From the NCBI GenBank assembly GCA_023443455.1, contig JAEZUE010000077.1, positions 1 to 64,000 on the forward strand: 64,000 nt of DNA, given 5' to 3'. Shown in pieces: positions 23,830 to 35,172 of this stretch; the first letter of the stretch is position 1, and each line of letters starts with the position of its first letter. The position numbers were made by a program, and so were the translations under genes. The notes below the pieces were generated by a model that did no database searches, was not told where the DNA came from, and saw only the letters and a list, made by a program, of their open reading frames with translations. The DNA is from Verrucomicrobiota bacterium. GTDB taxonomy: Bacteria > Verrucomicrobiota > Verrucomicrobiia > Opitutales > Opitutaceae.

Positions 23830-25497
23830 TTACGACATCGTCAGGCCGCCGCGTTTGATCTCGGCGGCGGCGGCGATCGGGTCGGCCTTGAAGCGCTCGG
23901 GGTCGATGCCGTACTTCTTCACGCGCAGGCCCATGATGCGCTCGGTGAGACCGAGCTGGCGACCGGCCTTGGCCATGATGCCGCGGTGCGTCTTGAGCGC
24001 CTCGGCGATCATCTCGCGCTCGACCGCGGCCACGGCCTCGTCGAGCGTGCCGTGCGAGGCGGTGCCCGAGGCCTCGCCGGTCTGCAACGTGGGCGGCAGG
24101 TGGAAACCGTGGATCACGCCGTCCTGCGAGAGCAGCACGGCGCGCTCGATGGTGTTCTCGAGTTCGCGCACGTTGCCCGGCCAATGGTAGGCCATGAGCA
24201 TGTCGATCGCGGGCGTGGAGATGCGCACCACGTTCTTGTTGTTCTGGCGGGCGTATTTTTCCAGGAAGTGGTCGGCCAGCTCCAGGATATCGCTACGCCG
24301 GTCGCGCAGCGGCGGCACATACACCGGGAAGACGTTGATGCGGTAGTAGAGATCGATTCGGAAGCGGCCCTCCTCGATCATCTTCTCGAGATTGCGGTTG
24401 GTCGCCGTGACCACGCGCACATCGACGCGGATCGACTGCGTGCCGCCGACCCGCTCGAAGGTGCCCTCCTGCAGCACGCGCAGCAGCTTCGCCTGCGTGG
24501 CCGCCGAGATCTCGCCGATCTCGTCGAGGAAGATCGTGCCGCCGTCGGCCAACTCGAAACGCCCCTTGCGCAGCGCGAGCGCGCCGGTGAACGCGCCCTT
24601 CTCGTGGCCGAACAACTCGCTCTCGATGATGCTCTCGGGCAGGGCCGCGCAATTGACGCGCACGAACGGTTTCTTGCGCCGCCCGCTGCCCGTCCAGAGC
24701 GCGTGCGCGATGCGCTCCTTGCCCACGCCGGTCTCGCCGCGGATGAGCACGGTGGTCTTCGAATCGGCGACCTGGTCGATGTGGAAATACACCATGCGCA
24801 TCGCCGAGGAGTGCCCGGTCATGCCCTCGGGCACGAAGCTGCGGGCGATCTGCTGCTGCAGGCGCTCGTTTTCCTCGCGCAACGTGTCGATGCGCTCCTT
24901 CGCCATCTGCCGGAAACGCACGGCGAGGCCGACCTGCCCGGCCACGAGCACCAGAAAACGCGCGTCGACCGTGAGCAGCACCTCGCTGGCCGCCGCACGG
25001 GTGAACGAGAGCGTGCCGAGCACCTCGCTGCCCTGCCGGATCGGCACCGCCACGAGGCTCTCGCCCTGCGAACGCGCGTCGGCGAAGAGCCGTTGTTCGA
25101 GCGGGCTCCATTCGTCGTCGGGCACCGCGCCGAGGTTCGCGAAGACCAGCGGTTCGCCCATGGTCGCGACCCGACCCAGGAAGCCCTCGCCCAGCTTTTC
25201 GCGCATCGACTTGTCGTGGTGGTCGGCATGCGGTCGGTCCTGCATTTCCTCGACCATCAACTCTGCGCTCTCGCGGTTGACGATGGTCAGCAGACCGCGG
25301 CGCAAGGCCGTCGTTTCGGCCAATTTGCGAAAGAGCGGTTGCACCGCATCGCGAAGTTCCAGCCCCTGCGCGAGGGAGGCCGACACATCGTGAAGCAGAC
25401 GAAATTCCTGCAGCACGCGACAGCCGCCGCCCAAATCGGGAATGGCCGGCGGAGTCGGGGCCCCGGGTCGTTCTGAACAAGAGTCGCAGGTACTCAT
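23830..25497 (-). CDS. NifA-like sigma-54-dependent transcriptional activator
   Basis: A 555-aa enhancer-binding protein that remodels sigma-54 RNA polymerase. Domains in order: GAF-type sensor (~35-180), AAA+ ATPase (~215-440) with Walker A GETGVGKERIAHALW and the sigma-54 contact motif GAFTGA, and a Fis-type helix-turn-helix at the C-terminus ending near LGLTERIMGLRVKKYGI. This arrangement and C-terminus match NifA-type regulators, but no nitrogen-fixation gene is in the window, so its regulon is open. The ATG at 25497 is preferred (GGGGAAAGG just upstream); a GTG at 25530 is possible. The N-terminus carries a CDSC pair. It is divergent from hemH across 168 bp. Confidence 0.85.
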   Translation of the reverse strand: MSTCDSCSERPGAPTPPAIPDLGGGCRVLQEFRLLHDVSASLAQGLELRDAVQPLFRKLAETTALRRGLLTIVNRESAELMVEEMQDRPHADHHDKSMREKLGEGFLGRVATMGEPLVFANLGAVPDDEWSPLEQRLFADARSQGESLVAVPIRQGSEVLGTLSFTRAAASEVLLTVDARFLVLVAGQVGLAVRFRQMAKERIDTLREENERLQQQIARSFVPEGMTGHSSAMRMVYFHIDQVADSKTTVLIRGETGVGKERIAHALWTGSGRRKKPFVRVNCAALPESIIESELFGHEKGAFTGALALRKGRFELADGGTIFLDEIGEISAATQAKLLRVLQEGTFERVGGTQSIRVDVRVVTATNRNLEKMIEEGRFRIDLYYRINVFPVYVPPLRDRRSDILELADHFLEKYARQNNKNVVRISTPAIDMLMAYHWPGNVRELENTIERAVLLSQDGVIHGFHLPPTLQTGEASGTASHGTLDEAVAAVEREMIAEALKTHRGIMAKAGRQLGLTERIMGLRVKKYGIDPERFKADPIAAAAEIKRGGLTMS

Positions 25498-25665
25498 CCT
25501 TTCCCCGATCGCTAGCAGGCCCGATGCCACCGAGCGGAAGGCACCGGGGAAATCGCAAGGCCCCTACGTACACTCGCTCCCTCGTGTGCATTTCCCCCGC
25601 CGCGGGAGCGATTTCGCGCAGCCTTGTCCGTTGACATCCCACCCATTCCGAAACCTCTTGCGACC

Positions 25666-26685
25666 ATGCCCGAGAAAGCGGTCCTCCTGGTCAACCTCGG
25701 TTCGCCGGCGTCCACCTCCGTCTCCGATGTGCGCGACTACCTGCGCGAGTTCCTCGGCGACGAGCGGGTGATCGATTATCCGGCCTGGTTTCGCTGGCTC
25801 CTGCTCGAGGGCATCATCCTGCGCGTGCGCCCGAAAAAATCCGCCCACGCCTACGAACAAGTCTGGACTTCCGAGGGTGCGCCGCTGCTCGTGACCACGG
25901 AGAAGGTGCGCACCAAGCTCGAGGCGACCTTGGGCGTGCCGGTGCTCTCCGGCATGCGCTACGGCGAGCCCTCGATCGCCGGCGCCCTGTCCCGGCTGCG
26001 GGAAATGGGCGTGAAGGAGGTTTTCCTGATCCCGCAGTACCCGCACTACGCGATGTCGAGCTGGGAGACCGTGGTGGTGAAAGTGTACGAGGAGACGCGC
26101 CGCGTGGCGCCCGAACTGCGTTTCACGACCGTGCAACCGTTCTTCGCCGACGCCGACTACATCGAGGCCCTGCATACGGTCTCGGCGCCCGATCTGGCCG
26201 AAGGCTTCGACCATCTGCTGCTCAGTTTCCACGGCGTGCCGGTGCGGCACCTGCGCAAGGCCGACTCCTCCCGCGCCCATTGCCGGTGCGTGCCGGACTG
26301 CTGCCAAGTGGCCAGCCCCGCCCACGCGACCTGCTACCGCGCCCAGTGTCTCGGCACGGTCCGGGCTTTCGCCCGACGCGCGGGCGTGCCGGAGGACCGT
26401 CACTCGTTCTCGTTCCAGTCGCGCCTGCCCGGGGAGCCCTGGCTCGAGCCGTTCACGGACCGCGAACTGGTCCGCCTCGCCCGATCGGGCGTGAAGAAGC
26501 TGCTGGTCATGACTCCGGCCTTCACCGCCGACTGTCTCGAAACGTTGGAGGAGATCGCCGTCGAGGGGAAGGAGACCTTCCTCGCGGCGGGAGGTGCGGA
26601 GTTCAAACAGATCCCCTGCCTCAACGACCACCCCGCCTTCATCGGTTTCCTCGCCGCCCGAGCCCGGAAATGGCTGGTCGGCTGA
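25666..26685 (+). CDS. hemH: Ferrochelatase
   Basis: A 339-aa enzyme inserting Fe2+ into protoporphyrin IX at the end of haem synthesis. Signature features: LLVNLGSPAS at the N-terminus, DYLREFLGDERVIDYP, the catalytic-His motif LLSFHGVPVRHL near residue 188, and the acidic motif TADCLETLEEIAVEG near 285. A Cys-rich stretch lies between about residues 205 and 227 (HCRC, DCC, CYRAQC), which in some bacterial ferrochelatases supports a [2Fe-2S] cluster. The ATG at 25666 is taken as start because family homology begins there; an upstream in-frame TTG at 25624 would add 14 residues. Divergent from the sigma-54 activator. Confidence 0.95.
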   Translation: MPEKAVLLVNLGSPASTSVSDVRDYLREFLGDERVIDYPAWFRWLLLEGIILRVRPKKSAHAYEQVWTSEGAPLLVTTEKVRTKLEATLGVPVLSGMRYGEPSIAGALSRLREMGVKEVFLIPQYPHYAMSSWETVVVKVYEETRRVAPELRFTTVQPFFADADYIEALHTVSAPDLAEGFDHLLLSFHGVPVRHLRKADSSRAHCRCVPDCCQVASPAHATCYRAQCLGTVRAFARRAGVPEDRHSFSFQSRLPGEPWLEPFTDRELVRLARSGVKKLLVMTPAFTADCLETLEEIAVEGKETFLAAGGAEFKQIPCLNDHPAFIGFLAARARKWLVG

Positions 26686-26698
26686 CCCGCCCATGCCC

Positions 26699-26723
26699 GC
26701 GCCCGCCCCTCCGGAACGGGCGC
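26699..26723 (+). terminator. Possible terminator after hemH
   Basis: Stem GCGCCCG/CGGGCGC at 26699-26705 and 26717-26723, 14 bases after the stop. A T-rich run comes only ~12 bases later (GATTTTTC), so this is a weak candidate. Confidence 0.35.
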
Positions 26724-26837
26724 CGGTGCTTACGGATTTTTCACGACTTTCGGATTGGGTCGTAATGGGAAACGCCTAGCGTCCGACCCTACCCACTTCC
26801 GCCCCCACACTCTTCCCAGCCAACCACTTCACCTACC

Positions 26838-29477
<2,640 letters not shown>

Positions 29478-29510
29478 CGCCTCCCCGGGTGGCGGGCCAC
29501 GCTCGCGACC

Positions 29511-30134
29511 TCACCCGCGCCAGGTGAAGGCGTGGCAGAGGGCCACGCCGGTCGCGTCGGCCTCGTCGTAGGCGAGCGGCCGCCCATGGCCGACCAACGA
29601 CATGACGGTGCGCGCCATCTGCTCCTTGCTCGCCCGGCCCACGCCGACCACCGCCTGCTTCACGCGCAGCGGTGGGTATTCAAAAACCGGTTTCTCCGCG
29701 ATCGCCGCCGCCGCGATCGCCGCCCCGCGCGCGGCCCCGAGGATCTGCGCGGTCGAGACGTTCTGCACGAAGATCGTCTTCTCCAACGCCACATGGTCGA
29801 CCGCATGGTCGCGCAGCACCGCCGCCACCGCCTGGAAGATCGCGCCGAGGCAGTACGCCATGTCGTGCTTGGGCGGCAGCTTCACCGTGCGGCTCAACAG
29901 CACCACCGGCTGGCGCCCCGCGGCGATCTCGACCAGCGACAAACCCGTGCCGCGCAGGCTCGGATCGATGCCGAGCACGCGGCCGGCGAAGTTGGTGCGC
30001 TGCGGCAGCACCGAACCCACCGCCGCCACCGCCGTTTTCCCGGCCGGGCGCAGCAGCGCCGCGGGCATCTCCGGCGGCGGCAACCGCCCCTCGAGCTTCG
30101 CCTTCCAAAGTGCGCGGACGTTGCGGCTGGCCAT
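29511..30134 (-). CDS. ruvC: Crossover junction endodeoxyribonuclease RuvC
   Basis: A 207-aa Holliday-junction resolvase, working with RuvAB in recombination. Acidic catalytic residues are seen in GIDPSLRGTG (first Asp), ALEKTIFVQN (Glu) and the terminal DEADATGVALCHA. The family also expects YPPLRVKQAVVG, present here. The start at 30134 gives a ~50-residue N-terminal extension before the nuclease fold (MASRNVRALWKAKL, basic); typical RuvC begins at VLGIDPS, so the extension is either lineage-specific or a start further in. It is the last gene of a recF, permease, ruvC run with a 23-bp gap. Confidence 0.9.
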   Translation of the reverse strand: MASRNVRALWKAKLEGRLPPPEMPAALLRPAGKTAVAAVGSVLPQRTNFAGRVLGIDPSLRGTGLSLVEIAAGRQPVVLLSRTVKLPPKHDMAYCLGAIFQAVAAVLRDHAVDHVALEKTIFVQNVSTAQILGAARGAAIAAAAIAEKPVFEYPPLRVKQAVVGVGRASKEQMARTVMSLVGHGRPLAYDEADATGVALCHAFTWRG

Positions 30135-30157
30135 GGTCGTCGAAACGTGGCGCCCGC

Positions 30158-30907
30158 TCAGCCGACGAGCAACTTCACACCGGCCGCGAAGGTGAAAATC
30201 ACCGCGATCAGCTCGAAACGCCGCTGATCGATCCGGTGCACGAGCCATCGCCCCGCCAGGGCGCCGAGCACCACCAGCGGGACCAGCAGCGCGTTGCTCG
30301 CCAGGCTCGGCCGGTCGACCAGACCGAGCTGCACCATGAAGGGCAGCTTCACCAGGTTGAGCAGCAGGAAGAACCAGGCCGATGTCCCCAAGAACTGGAG
30401 CTTCGGCACGCGCATCGCGAGCAGGTACACGATCATCACCGGGCCCGCCGCGTTGGCGACGAGCGTGGTGAAACCGGCCAACAGCCCCGCCAACGGCGCC
30501 AACCAGGTGGGGGCAGGCCGCATCTCGCCGCCGGCCTGCCGGGCCCGCCGCTTCGAATCGACATGGCCGGCCACCATCGCGACGACGAGCGCGCCGATCA
30601 GCACGCGGGCCTGGGTGTCGTCGATCCGCCCCATCGTGAACCACCCGACGATCAGGCCACCGAGCGTCCACGGCAGCAGGCGCCACAGGTGCGACCAGTC
30701 GGCATGGCGGTGGAAAAGCCGCAACCCGACCAGATCGCCCACGACGAGCAGGGGCAGCACGAAGCCGGCCGCCGCCTTCGCGGGCATGCAGTTGGCCGCC
30801 ACGGCCGCCACGAGAATGCCCAAGCCGGCCACCCCGCCACGGGAAAGCCCGATCAGCAGCGCCGCCACGGCGAGCCCGATCCATTGCCAAAGTGCAAAGT
30901 CGTTCAT
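30158..30907 (-). CDS. TauE/SafE family sulfite-exporter-type permease
   Basis: A 249-aa integral membrane protein with about eight hydrophobic segments and the two glycine-rich halves characteristic of this family (IGLSRGGVAGLGILVAAV near residue 19, LLAGFTTLVANAAGPVMIVY near 141). Members move sulfite, sulfonates or other organic anions across the inner membrane; the substrate here is unknown. Its start overlaps the recF stop as ATGA, so the two are translationally coupled, and ruvC follows 23 bp later. The linkage to DNA repair genes is probably positional. Confidence 0.88.
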   Translation of the reverse strand: MNDFALWQWIGLAVAALLIGLSRGGVAGLGILVAAVAANCMPAKAAAGFVLPLLVVGDLVGLRLFHRHADWSHLWRLLPWTLGGLIVGWFTMGRIDDTQARVLIGALVVAMVAGHVDSKRRARQAGGEMRPAPTWLAPLAGLLAGFTTLVANAAGPVMIVYLLAMRVPKLQFLGTSAWFFLLLNLVKLPFMVQLGLVDRPSLASNALLVPLVVLGALAGRWLVHRIDQRRFELIAVIFTFAAGVKLLVG

Positions 30908-31986
30908 GATTCACCTCCAGCACCGAACGTGCCCCGTTTCACCGCGAAAACCCGCCACCCCTCGCCCACGCCCTCGGGCACGGTCGTGCCGGTGGCGAGA
31001 ACCTGGGTGTCGGGCGAGATCGCCGCCCAGAACCGATGCCGGCGCTGCGCATCGAGTTCCCCGAGCACATCGTCGGCCAGCACGATCGGCAACACGCCGG
31101 AGCGCTCCCGGAAATGCCCCAACTGCGCCAGCCGCAACGCCAGCACCAGACTGCGTTGCTGCCCCTCCGAGCCGAAGTCGCGGCCCGAACGCCCATCGAT
31201 CGGAAAATCCAGGTCGTCGCGATGCGGCCCCCGGGAGGTCGACTTCACGAGCAGGTCCCGCTCGCGCCCCGCCGCATACAGCGCCGCCAGCGAGTCGGCC
31301 TCGGCCTCGGGCACATCCGCCTCGTAACGCAGGTCGGCCGGCTCCTGCCCGGGCGCGATCGCTGCGTATCCGCTCCGCAACCGCGCACCGAGTTCGGCGA
31401 CCCCCGCCGCGCGCGCCTGCACGACCGCAGCCCCCGCCGCGGCGAGCGGTTGCTCGAACGCATCGAGCTGCGCCGAATCGGCCCGCTCCTTGAGCAGCCG
31501 GTTCCGGCCTTCCAACGCCCGGTGGTAACGCTGCAGCGCATCGAGATAGGAAGCGTCCATTGCCGAGAGCACCAGGTCGAGCCAGCGTCGGCGTACCCCC
31601 GGCCCGCCGCGGACCAGCTGGTTGTCCTGCGAGGAGAACACCACCGTGGGAAAGCGGCCCAAAAAGTCGGCGAAGCGGGCGACGGGATTGCCATCGACCG
31701 CCACCTCCTTGCCGTCGGGGCGCAGCCGCAGCGTGACCGAGGTCGGACCGAGCCGCTCATGCTCGAGGTCGAACCGCAGTGCGGCCTCCGGCTGCCCGTG
31801 CGCAATCAGCAGCCGGTTCTCGCCCTGGCGAAACGACCGCAACGCCGTGAGCAGGCCCACCGCCTCGAGCAGGTTCGTCTTGCCCTGCGCATTCGCACCG
31901 ACGAAGGCGTTGCCCCGCGCCGCCAGGTCGAGCTCCGCCCACGCGATGTTGCGGTAGTTCTGAAGTGCGATTCGGAGGAGCTGCAT
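30904..31986 (-). CDS. recF: DNA replication and repair protein RecF
   Basis: A 360-aa SMC-like ATPase that loads RecA at gaps with RecO and RecR. It has Walker A GANAQGKTNLLEAV near residue 30, a central helical region, the ABC-type signature region around GSEGQQRSLVLALRLAQ and Walker B VLADDVLGELD. The start MQLLRIALQNYRN at 31986 is the classic RecF beginning (the β-strand LxxLxLxNFRN); the frame is open 45 bases upstream without homology. Unlike many bacteria it is not beside dnaA/dnaN here but heads a small operon with a permease and ruvC. Confidence 0.95.
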   Translation of the reverse strand: MQLLRIALQNYRNIAWAELDLAARGNAFVGANAQGKTNLLEAVGLLTALRSFRQGENRLLIAHGQPEAALRFDLEHERLGPTSVTLRLRPDGKEVAVDGNPVARFADFLGRFPTVVFSSQDNQLVRGGPGVRRRWLDLVLSAMDASYLDALQRYHRALEGRNRLLKERADSAQLDAFEQPLAAAGAAVVQARAAGVAELGARLRSGYAAIAPGQEPADLRYEADVPEAEADSLAALYAAGRERDLLVKSTSRGPHRDDLDFPIDGRSGRDFGSEGQQRSLVLALRLAQLGHFRERSGVLPIVLADDVLGELDAQRRHRFWAAISPDTQVLATGTTVPEGVGEGWRVFAVKRGTFGAGGES

Positions 31987-32100
31987 GCGACGCGGGAATG
32001 CACGATCACCGCCGGCCCAATGGCAAGCCAACGCCCGGAGTTTGTGCCCGGCGCAAGCTCGCCCCCCCGGGCCGACGATCGGCTCAGCCGTAGTCGTTCA

Positions 32101-32209
32101 GTCGAGGGACGAGGGACGAGCGTCGAGGGCCGGAGTTTCGGAGGCAAATCGAGAGCCCACCCTCGGGCAATCGCCTTGTGCACAATTGGATTGGCGCTCG
32201 CCTCTCGAC
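32101..32209. repeat. GTCGAG-type intergenic element, copy 3
   Basis: Starts GTCGAGGGACGAGGGACGAG and ends GCTCGCCTCTCGAC, an imperfect inverted pair like those at 7152, 15670 and 49047. It lies between recF and the cysteine desulfurase gene, 20 bases after the desulfurase stop codon when read on the - strand. Confidence 0.65.
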
Positions 32210-32228
32210 GTTCGCCTCAGGTGTTGTC

Positions 32229-33374
32229 TCAGCCGACCACCGGGCCCGCGCCGACCTCGGCCTGCACCTCCACAAGCGCCCGCGCCAACCCCGCCCAGTC
32301 CGCGCCGCTCGTCTCCCAGCCGGCGCTGAAACGCAGCGCCCGCCGCGACGCCTCCGGCGGCCAGCCCAACGCGGTCAACACCGCCGAGCCCCGCCCCTGG
32401 GCCGTCGCGCAGGCGGCCGTGCTCGACACCAGAAATCCACGACGATCGAGCTTCGTCACCCAACGTTGCGCCTCCCCCGCCGGCAGGACCAGCAGCGTGG
32501 TGTTCCAGAGGCGTGGCGCCGCGGCGCCGACGAGCCTCGCACCGGGAATCGCGTCCACCGCCGTGTGCTCGAACTCCGCCTTCCACGCCTCCTGCGCCGT
32601 CGCGCCGCCGTGCGCCCGCGAGTCGGTCTCGGCCAGCGCGGCGCCCGTCGCCGCCAGGGCGGGCCAGTTCTCCGTGCCGGAGCGCCGTCCCTCCTGCTGC
32701 CCGCCGCCACGCAACCCCACGAAACCCCGCCCCGCCGCACCGGCGGGAAGCAGGAGCAGGCCCACGCCCTTCGGCCCGCCGAACTTGTGGGCCGAAGCGA
32801 AAAGGAAATCCGTCGCGCCCAACCCGGCGGCCGGCAAACGCCCAAGCCATTGCACCGCATCGCAGACGTACGGCACGCCCCGCTCGGCACAAACCACCGC
32901 GAGCTCACGCCAGGGTTGCAACACCCCGCTCTCGTTGTTGGCCGCCATCACCGCCACCGCCGCCACCCCGCCCTCCCGCAGCCGGGCGCACAACGCAGCC
33001 ACCTCGATCCGCCCCGCCGCGTCATGGGCGAGCCTCTCGACGCGTCCCGGGAAGTTGAATTCGGCGGACGCGCGCACGCAGGAATGCTCCGTGGCCCCGA
33101 GCAACACCACGCCGGGGGATTCGGCCCGGGACGCGAGATGGGCGAAGACCGCATTGGCCGCCTCGGTGGCACCCGATGTCACGACCAGCCGACCCGCCTC
33201 GGCACCGAGCAACGCGGCGATGCGTTCGCGTTCGAGCTCGAGCGACGCGCGCACCTTCGCCGCGGCGCGATAGCCGGCGCCGGGGTTGTGCCAGGCCTCG
33301 GACTGGGCCGTCAGCCAAGCGTCGCGAGCCACAGCGGAGAGCGGAGCCGTGGCGTTGTGGTCGAAGTAGGCCAT
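32229..33374 (-). CDS. Cysteine desulfurase (NifS/IscS family)
   Basis: A 381-aa PLP enzyme converting cysteine to alanine and enzyme-bound persulfide for Fe-S clusters or thio-modification. Visible signatures: MAYFDHNATAPL at the N-terminus, NNESGVLQPW, the PLP-Lys motif ASAHKFGGPKGVG, RRSGTENWPA, and the active Cys in STAACATAQGRG. The ATG at 33374 fits the family start; a GTG two codons upstream is equally in frame. Class I/II assignment (NifS/IscS) rests on the overall motif set. No iscU or scaffold gene adjoins it; sufT at 56.7 kb is the only other Fe-S assembly gene in view. Confidence 0.92.
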   Translation of the reverse strand: MAYFDHNATAPLSAVARDAWLTAQSEAWHNPGAGYRAAAKVRASLELERERIAALLGAEAGRLVVTSGATEAANAVFAHLASRAESPGVVLLGATEHSCVRASAEFNFPGRVERLAHDAAGRIEVAALCARLREGGVAAVAVMAANNESGVLQPWRELAVVCAERGVPYVCDAVQWLGRLPAAGLGATDFLFASAHKFGGPKGVGLLLLPAGAAGRGFVGLRGGGQQEGRRSGTENWPALAATGAALAETDSRAHGGATAQEAWKAEFEHTAVDAIPGARLVGAAAPRLWNTTLLVLPAGEAQRWVTKLDRRGFLVSSTAACATAQGRGSAVLTALGWPPEASRRALRFSAGWETSGADWAGLARALVEVQAEVGAGPVVG

Positions 33375-33936
33375 GGGCACCGAACGCTGGCCACCGCCGC
33401 CGCGGAATCAACCCTGCGCACCGGCCAACGGCACCCGCCCCGGAGTGCGCCCGCTTCGAGGTCGACACCGGAAACCGGCCACGAGCACCCCGTTGCCCCC
33501 ACCCGGCTCGGCCGACGATTCGGTTGCCTTCGCCGGGGCGCCGATTTCGCGCTTCGTATCCAGACTCATCCGCATGCTCGGTGGCCCTCCCTTTCCGCCG
33601 CGTGCACGAGGGAAGGCGTGCACCGATCGCCGCTTGTCGAGCGGCAGCCCGGGAAGGACGCGCCCAGCCATCATCGACTTCCGGACACAAGGATGCCCGC
33701 GACTGCCGTGAGCGAGAAAAGCCAATTACATCCCCTATGCATATTCACTTTTCCTACCTTGAACGACAATCGCGGGCAAAGCTGCTGGATAAAGATCCCC
33801 CGCGAATGTGTTCCTCGGAACGTTCGTGGGGCACGCGCAAGGCAAGCGGGCGCCGCGCACTTGTCGAGCCAAAGTTTGGACCGCATTTAACGTCCACACC
33901 AAGGCGATAGGAAGCGCGGGCGGCCGGCGCGCCGGC
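33375..33936. other. 562-bp gap without a confident gene
   Basis: Contains a 7-bp hairpin GTGCACG/CGTGCAC at 33602-33623 and an AT-richer patch at about 33716-33800 unlike the surrounding DNA. On the - strand a short frame (about 33671-33741) would begin MHRGCNWLFSLTAVAGILVSG, signal- or lipoprotein-like, then stops; it may be the remnant of a secreted-protein gene. Nothing else is recognisable. Confidence 0.4.
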
Positions 33937-35049
33937 TCAATGCAGGCGGGCGAAGGCCCAGATCGCGATCGCCGACATGGCGGTGTCGGGCAGCCACGCC
34001 GCCGCCTCCGGGCCGATCGTGCCGAAGGAGCCCATGAGCGTGGCGAGCTTGGCCAGCAGGAAATAGAGGAAGAACAGGCCGATCGACTTCGACATGTTGA
34101 CCGCCGGATTCACCCGCACCCCGCCGACCGCGAAGGGTATCGCCAAGGCGATGACGACGAGCACCCCGAAGGGCGCGGCCTGCTTGCGCGCGAGTTCGAC
34201 CGCATAGCGCCGCTCGCGGCTGCTGCCCGCCCCGCGCAGGTGCTCGAGCACGCGTTCGAGTTCGAACAACGAGAGATCGTCGGCGTCCTTGAGCAGCAGC
34301 AGCATGAGTTCGGGATCGTCGTCGAGCCCCGTCTCGATGCGATGGGCGAAGGGCACGGGGCTGGTCTGCTCGCCGCTGACGGGATCGAAGCCGAGCTCGC
34401 GGCCGTCGAGGAAGACCCACGCGCCGCGCCAACGGTCGAAATACGCCTCCTTCGCGAGCAGGCGGCGGACCTCGCGGTGCTCGGCATCGAAGAAGCCCAC
34501 GCTCACGCCCTGGGCCCGCCGCGCGACCTCGTCGTAGGCGTTGAGAAACCAGAGGCGCCGCGCCCCGTCGTTGGCGAACGCCAGCGACTTGTAGACGCCG
34601 CTGTGTCCCTTGGCCTTGGCCTGCACCACGGCGGCGCGTCGCATCTCCTCCTTGGTCGTGCGCGTCTCCTCGACCGACCACGGAATCAGGCTCGCGTTGA
34701 GGTACCAGACGAAGCCGGCCAGCAGCAGCCCGAACAGCCAGACCGCGCGAGTCACGCGGACGAGCCCCAGACCGGCCGCACGCATCGCGGTGAACTCGTT
34801 GCTGCGGTGCAGTTGGCCCAGCGCGTAGAGCAGCGACAGCAGTACCGAGATCTGCAACACCAGAGGCACGTTGCCCGGCAGCAGCACCAGATAATAGTAG
34901 ACCATCTCCCACAGCCCCGCGCCGCTGGCCACGAAGTACGCGAGGTTCTGCTGCATGTCGACGAGCACGAGCAACCCGAGCAGCGCGGAGAGGATCAGGC
35001 CGAAGGTCTTCAGCCAGGTACCCAGCACATGTCGGTCGAGAATGGTCAT
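33937..35049 (-). CDS. LptF/LptG family lipopolysaccharide export permease
   Basis: A 370-aa inner-membrane subunit of the Lpt ABC exporter that extracts LPS for transport to the outer membrane. It has three N-terminal membrane helices (TILDRHVLGTWLKTFGLIL start), a large periplasmic beta-jellyroll (~110-270) with WFLNAYDEVARRAQGV, and three C-terminal helices containing IALAIPFAVGGVRVNP. The NEFTAMRAAG loop near residue 86 is the family's coupling region. Whether it is LptF or LptG cannot be decided; only one copy is here and no LptB is adjacent. The start at 35049 is preferred over 35106 because the family begins at the amphipathic DRHVLGTWLK helix. It is divergent from the NSS symporter across 123 bp. 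Confidence 0.88.
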   Translation of the reverse strand: MTILDRHVLGTWLKTFGLILSALLGLLVLVDMQQNLAYFVASGAGLWEMVYYYLVLLPGNVPLVLQISVLLSLLYALGQLHRSNEFTAMRAAGLGLVRVTRAVWLFGLLLAGFVWYLNASLIPWSVEETRTTKEEMRRAAVVQAKAKGHSGVYKSLAFANDGARRLWFLNAYDEVARRAQGVSVGFFDAEHREVRRLLAKEAYFDRWRGAWVFLDGRELGFDPVSGEQTSPVPFAHRIETGLDDDPELMLLLLKDADDLSLFELERVLEHLRGAGSSRERRYAVELARKQAAPFGVLVVIALAIPFAVGGVRVNPAVNMSKSIGLFFLYFLLAKLATLMGSFGTIGPEAAAWLPDTAMSAIAIWAFARLH

Positions 35050-35172
35050 CGGATCCCCGCGACTCTTCGCAACCGCCCCGGTGCCGCAAGGATTTCCCGG
35101 CATCATTTCCTTTCATCGCCGCCGGGCACTCCGCCCTTGATCGGCGATGCCGCCGCCGCACACTCGCGGGCC

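Noticed and set aside
23830..25497. Evidence for a nitrogen-fixation cluster
   Set aside because: Only a NifA-like regulator and a generic cysteine desulfurase are present; no nitrogenase or cofactor genes in the window.
29511..30923. A single 470-aa protein combining ruvC with upstream sequence
   Set aside because: Only the last 207 residues are RuvC; the upstream part is the wrong frame of the TauE-type permease gene.
33808..35172. 455-residue N-terminal extension of the NSS symporter
   Set aside because: It is antisense to the LptF/LptG permease gene and lacks protein-like composition; the true first membrane helix begins at 35173.
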